From an uncultured Eggerthella sp. (GTDB lineage: Bacteria > Actinomycetota > Coriobacteriia > Coriobacteriales > Eggerthellaceae): DNA of 64,000 bases. Below are positions 60,508-64,000 of the stretch, piece after piece. Below the pieces are notes generated by a model that worked only from the letters and a program-made list of their open reading frames with translations, did not search any database and was not told the origin of the DNA. Both the position numbers and the translations under genes were made by a program. Where the stretch lies: assembly GCA_900553605.1 (NCBI GenBank), contig USDX01000002.1, forward strand, positions 1 through 64,000, in the 5' to 3' direction. Within the stretch, counting starts at the first letter, position 1. Each line of letters opens with the position of its first letter.

Positions 60508-60583
60508 TGGTGGAGATGATGGGGATCGAACCCACGACCTCAACATTGCGAACGTTGCGCTCTCCCAACTGAGCTACATCCCC
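60508..60583 (-). tRNA. tRNA-Ala (anticodon CGC)
   Basis: The minus strand folds into a full cloverleaf: acceptor stem GGGGATG/CATCTCC with the G3-U70 pair that marks alanine tRNAs, D-arm GCTC/GAGC, anticodon stem CAACG/TGTTG with loop TTCGCAA (anticodon CGC, codon GCG), and T-arm GTGGG-TTCGATC-CCCAT. CCA is encoded at 60508-60510. Confidence 0.95.
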
Positions 60584-60596
60584 AGCGGATATTGAT

Positions 60597-61550
60597 TTAA
60601 CAGCAGACAACGGGCGATGTCAAGTTGGCGTTTTCGGGGTCGTCATAATGGTAGAAATTGTGCGCAAAGCCGAACAGGAATTCAATGAAGTCGTTGGTTG
60701 CGGGATTGAACCGCTTGCCCGCAAGTCTCAGCACGCCGATAGGGTGGATTGCCTGGGCTTCCGGCTCCTCGAGTGGGATGAGCTTCAGATTGCGAAATGG
60801 GTACAACCCGGAAGAGTCAAGCGCTAGGCCTACCACTGGAGCGCGTGAAACGATACCGCCTAGAATAACTTCATCGTCGGAATCTCGGTTCAGGTTCATC
60901 TTTCCAAGGTCGAGTCCGTGGCTTTCCAAGAATTCGCTCACTTCGGTACCGACGATGATGTCTTCTCGATAGGTGTAGACCGGCATATCGGCAAGCTCGC
61001 TAACGCTGATGCTGCTACGGGAGGCAAGTGGGTGGCCTTCATGGACGATAACAACCAACCTTTGGCGGAATAGCGGAGTGAACGCGAAACCATCGGCTTT
61101 GACCTCCGAAGTGATGGCAAGATCGTTTTCGCCGGTGTGGAGGTTGTCCAGTAGTTCTTTTGTAGAGCCCTGGTCGATTTTCAATTCAACAAGATTGCCG
61201 TGGGTGCGACGATATGCCAATACCGCTTCGGGGAGAAAGGCTGAGCGGACCGAATGGATTGCCCCAAGACGCACGGTTCCAGAAAGGCGACCTCTGCGTT
61301 TTTCGAGTTCACCGATTCCGTCCTCTAGGGCATCAAGAGACCGTTCGACGTACTGGGCGAACAACGCGCCGTCATCGGTAAGCTTGACCGTTCTTCCGTT
61401 TTTCTCGAAGAGCTTTACGTCAAGTTCGTCTTCCAAGGCTGCAATTGAGTGGGAGAGCGTTGGTTGCGAGATAAACAGATTATGGGCCGCTTTGGTGTAG
61501 TGCTGTACCTGCGCCAACTCCCTGAAATACTGCAGATGGGAAAGGTTCAT
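60597..61550 (-). CDS. LysR family regulator, divergent from the AEC transporter
   Basis: 317 residues. The N-terminal HTH reads HYTKAAHNLFISQPTLSHSI and LEDELDVKLFEKNGR; the effector-binding domain follows (~90-300). It is divergent from an AEC-family permease with a palindrome between, so it likely regulates that gene. Confidence 0.9.
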   Translation of the reverse strand: MNLSHLQYFRELAQVQHYTKAAHNLFISQPTLSHSIAALEDELDVKLFEKNGRTVKLTDDGALFAQYVERSLDALEDGIGELEKRRGRLSGTVRLGAIHSVRSAFLPEAVLAYRRTHGNLVELKIDQGSTKELLDNLHTGENDLAITSEVKADGFAFTPLFRQRLVVIVHEGHPLASRSSISVSELADMPVYTYREDIIVGTEVSEFLESHGLDLGKMNLNRDSDDEVILGGIVSRAPVVGLALDSSGLYPFRNLKLIPLEEPEAQAIHPIGVLRLAGKRFNPATNDFIEFLFGFAHNFYHYDDPENANLTSPVVCC

Positions 61551-61623
61551 CGGAATACCTCAGCTCAATTATTCGAATCTTGCATGATAACTAGTCTAAA
61601 CCATGCAAAACCATACCTGCAAT

Positions 61624-61656
61624 AACCCTGAATTGGACCTAAATCAATTGAGGGTT
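61624..61656. promoter_or_regulatory. LysR-type operator between the LysR and AEC genes
   Basis: AACCCTGAATTG (61624-61635) and CAATTGAGGGTT (61645-61656) form a 12-bp inverted repeat with one mismatch and 9-bp spacing; TTG-N9-CAA fits the LysR T-N11-A pattern. Confidence 0.6.
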
Positions 61657-61734
61657 GCGTCTTGGATTCCTATAGTTCTTTACGCATTAACGGTTGGGCC
61701 CTCAAATGGGCACGCATAGAACAGCAAGGATGGC

Positions 61735-62685
61735 ATGATGGAAATATTCGAAACAGCAGCTGCTCAGATGGCGCTTCTTTTTGCGATGATTGCAGTTGGT
61801 TTCGGCTGTCGCAAGAAGGGCGTGATGAACGACGAGTTTGACGCCAAGCTCTCCTTCCTGGTTCTGAACGTTACCATGCCTTGCATGATCGTGGCTGCAG
61901 TGCTCAACAGCACTTCGTTCCCCAGTTTTGATATGGTCTTGGAGATTATTGAATGGGGTTCCATCACCTATTTATTTGTAACGCTGATTGCAATTGTGAT
62001 CGGGCATTTTGTTTCTTCCGACGATCGCACGCGTGGCACGCTTGAGTATCTGATGGTGTTCAGCAACGTATCGGTAATTGGCTTTCCTTTGCTGAATGTT
62101 ATTTTCGGCCCCGAAGCGGTGGTGTATGGCGCCATCTTCAACATTCCCTCTACTCTTGCCACGTGGACCATCGGTGTAATGCTGCTTGCCAACAAGAAGG
62201 ATGGGGAAGTGGTTTCGCTCAAGGCACGCTTGAAGAAGCTGGGCATTTCCCTGATAAGCCCTTGCATGGTTTCCTGCTTGGTTTCGGTCGTGCTGGTGCT
62301 TTGCAATATTACGGATTCTGGTGTTCCGGCGCATACCCTCACTACCATCGGACAGTTCACGCTTCCGGGTGCAATGTTCGTTCTGGGCTCCGCTATTGCC
62401 AAAAGCCCTATTCTCGAGGCGTTTAAGAACTGGCGTGCGCTAATTGCAAGCGTTGCGCGCTTGGTGGTCATGCCGCTTGCTTGCTATTTCGTGTTCGGTT
62501 TCTTCCTTGACGACCAGCTTTTGCTTGGAACCATCGTGCTCATTACGGCTATGCCTGCGGCATCAAGCGGCACCATGATGTGCATCGACGCTGATGGTGA
62601 TGTTGAGAGTATGAGTCAAGGCACCTTCCTTACCACCATTATGTCGATGGGGACTATTCCCACTATGGCGATGATATTGGCATAG
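61735..62685 (+). CDS. AEC (auxin efflux carrier) family permease
   Basis: 316 residues with ten TM segments and the mid-chain break of AEC/PIN-type carriers: LVLNVTMPCMIVAAVLNSTS early and ITAMPAASSGTMMCIDADGD late. Bacterial AEC proteins often move dicarboxylates such as malate; substrate here unknown. ATG 61735 or 61738 can be the start (AAGGATGG upstream). Confidence 0.88.
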   Translation: MMEIFETAAAQMALLFAMIAVGFGCRKKGVMNDEFDAKLSFLVLNVTMPCMIVAAVLNSTSFPSFDMVLEIIEWGSITYLFVTLIAIVIGHFVSSDDRTRGTLEYLMVFSNVSVIGFPLLNVIFGPEAVVYGAIFNIPSTLATWTIGVMLLANKKDGEVVSLKARLKKLGISLISPCMVSCLVSVVLVLCNITDSGVPAHTLTTIGQFTLPGAMFVLGSAIAKSPILEAFKNWRALIASVARLVVMPLACYFVFGFFLDDQLLLGTIVLITAMPAASSGTMMCIDADGDVESMSQGTFLTTIMSMGTIPTMAMILA

Positions 62686-62721
62686 TTGAGGCTCTTTCAA
62701 ATAGCCCTCTTTTCCTCAATT

Positions 62722-62757
62722 TGGCTGGATAGGCAACTATCCAGCCATCTTTGTTTT
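62722..62757 (+). terminator. Terminator of the AEC gene
   Basis: TGGCTGGATAG (62722-62732) pairs with CTATCCAGCCA (62737-62747), then TCTTTGTTTT. Confidence 0.88.
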
Positions 62758-62801
62758 CATTTGCTAGAATCTAAACGTTTGAACATCGATCAGGAGGATT
62801 C

Positions 62802-63614
62802 ATGAAAGCACTCATTCCTGCTGCTGGCTTGGGCAGCCGCTTTCTGCCCGCAACGAAGGCTCAACCCAAGGAAATGCTTCTTGTGGTAGACCGTCCGGTT
62901 ATCCAATACGTTGTTGAAGAGGGCTTGGCTTCCGCAGCCGACGAGGTAATCATCATCAACAGCCATGACAAGAAGTCCATCGAAGAACACTTCACACCCA
63001 ATCCTGCCCTCGAGGCGGAGCTTCGCAGCCGTGGCAAGGACAAGTACGCAGACAAGGTGGCTCATGCGGGCAATCTGAACGTAAGTTACGTCTACCAGGA
63101 CGAGCCCTTGGGTTTGGGCCATGCGGTTCACTGCGCAGCTGATCGTATCGAGGGTGAGCCTTTCTTCGTGCTTTTGGGCGATGTGCTTGTTCCCGACAAT
63201 CAGATGCTCATTAAGATGAAGGAAGTCTCTGACGCCCACAACGGCGCAAGTGTTATTGCCGTTCTTCCTGTTGCCAAGGAAGAAGTCGATCGTTTTGGCG
63301 TTATTGCGGGAGAGGCATTGAGCGACGAGGTGTGGAAAGTTTCTTCTCTCGTCGAAAAGCCGGCAGTTGAGGAAGCTCCCTCCAATCTGGCTGTGTTTGG
63401 CCGCTATCTTCTTTCGCCGCGTGTTATGGAGTTGCTGGCAGAAGTCAAGCCTGGTGCTGGTGGAGAGATCCAGCTTACCGATGCGCTTGATGCAGTGCTT
63501 AAAGAAGAAGAGATGTACGCATTGGTAATTGATCCTGAAGATGGCTACGACACGGGTACCATCGAAAGCTGGCTCGATACCAACAATCGTCTGTACAAAA
63601 AGCTGCACGGATAA
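62802..63614 (+). CDS. galU: UTP-glucose-1-phosphate uridylyltransferase
   Basis: Makes UDP-glucose from UTP and glucose-1-phosphate for envelope sugars. 270 residues; opens LIPAAGLGSRFLPATKAQPK, the nucleotidyltransferase motif, with FVLLGDVLV, FGVIAGE and EIQLTDALDAV in the expected places. A little short of the usual 290. ATG 62802 follows AGGAGGA. Terminator 24 bp downstream. Confidence 0.94.
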   Translation: MKALIPAAGLGSRFLPATKAQPKEMLLVVDRPVIQYVVEEGLASAADEVIIINSHDKKSIEEHFTPNPALEAELRSRGKDKYADKVAHAGNLNVSYVYQDEPLGLGHAVHCAADRIEGEPFFVLLGDVLVPDNQMLIKMKEVSDAHNGASVIAVLPVAKEEVDRFGVIAGEALSDEVWKVSSLVEKPAVEEAPSNLAVFGRYLLSPRVMELLAEVKPGAGGEIQLTDALDAVLKEEEMYALVIDPEDGYDTGTIESWLDTNNRLYKKLHG

Positions 63615-63637
63615 ACCCAGTAGATGCTTTTACTGAG

Positions 63638-63667
63638 AGGCCGCCTTCGGGCGGCCTTTCTGTTTTA
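63638..63667 (+). terminator. Terminator of galU
   Basis: AGGCCGCC (63638-63645), TTCG tetraloop, GGCGGCCT (63650-63657), then TTCTGTTTT. Confidence 0.92.
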
Positions 63668-63949
63668 GGGGGAAGAGCAATAGAGACCAAAAGCGTGCCT
63701 CGGGCTTATTTGATCTATAGGGCTGTGTTTCGTGCAACGCAGCATCTGAGGTACCCCATCCACAGTGCTGGCCCTATGTTGTCATGGCAATGTTTCGGGC
63801 CTGGTTCGATGCTGTTTCACGGCGTTGACTTGCTGGTCTGGCCCGATGTCGCTCAATGGTGCATTATTGCTGGGTTTTCCCTGATGCTGCGTGTGACGCA
63901 ACCGAGCAATCTCGCCCATAGCACCGTCTGGAAGCTGTCCCGAGAAACC
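63668..63949. other. Noncoding tail of the window
   Basis: No gene seen to the right edge. Composition resembles the 15.1-15.7 kb noncoding region, and the segment leads into repeat copy C. Confidence 0.4.
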
Positions 63950-63994
63950 AAAAACAAAAATCTCGCTCTTTTTGCAACTTTTTTGCGATTAGGG
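63950..63994 (+). repeat. Dispersed intergenic repeat, copy C
   Basis: AAAACAAAAA (63951-63960), 12 bases, TGCAACTTTTTTGCGATT and AGGG. It shares the layout and spacing of the copies at 15249 and 15381. Confidence 0.65.
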
Positions 63995-64000
63995 ATTGTT

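Overview
The window looks like chromosome of a Gram-positive actinomycetotal anaerobe, most likely Coriobacteriia, Eggerthellaceae-like. This is inferred from gene content and codon style, not from a search: type II fatty-acid synthesis with FabK, a TAXI/TRAP transporter, LVGC lipoproteins, YhgE/Pip proteins, NarL-type two-component genes and DUF4143 ATPases, in moderately GC-rich DNA. The first ~1 kb is visibly more AT-rich, and the composition changes inside serC.

Layout. 1-5.8 kb: serC, rpsA, coaE, uvrB. 5.8-14.6 kb: one lipid operon in the order DegV/FakB-like, MarR/FabT-like, acpP, fabK, fabD, fabG, fabF, fabZ, and a 755-residue AccD-AccA fusion whose N-terminus looks like a collapsed biotin carboxylase. 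14.7-15.8 kb: a small orphan gene and ~730 bp of noncoding DNA with an unusual repeat. 15.8-23.1 kb: SNF-family transporter, sugar-nucleotide-type reductase, TAXI-TRAP transporter and a divergent LysR regulator. 23.6-29 kb: two tandem YhgE/Pip proteins and a PNPOx-fold protein. 29.4-31.4 kb: opine-dehydrogenase-like enzyme plus Asp/Glu-racemase-like enzyme. 31.6-37.3 kb: three small lipoproteins, then a response regulator, a histidine kinase and an 8-TM sensor.

37.5-53.1 kb is the accessory part: M18 peptidase, EamA permease, ATP-grasp enzyme, methyltransferase, flavodoxin, a zone of decayed genes (43.9-45.0 kb), a repeat-bearing surface protein, a DUF4143 ATPase preceded by direct repeats, a second DegV protein and a metal-efflux operon (ArsR, HMA protein, P-type ATPase). 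Six copies of a REPIN/MITE-like inverted-repeat element, four of them ~128 bp, occur only here. One supplies the stop codon of a gene. 53.1-64 kb returns to housekeeping: metallopeptidase, metG, tatD, FMN reductase, rsmA, ABC exporter, veg, tRNA-Ala(CGC), a LysR/AEC divergent pair and galU.

The strongest candidates for something undescribed are the dispersed inverted-repeat elements, the AccC'-AccD-AccA fusion, a three-copy ~44-bp intergenic motif, the 64-bp repeats before the DUF4143 ATPase and a ~100-nt structured RNA candidate near 49.9 kb. No CRISPR array, integrase, transposase or prophage gene was seen. All identifications come from reading the sequence; no database search was run.
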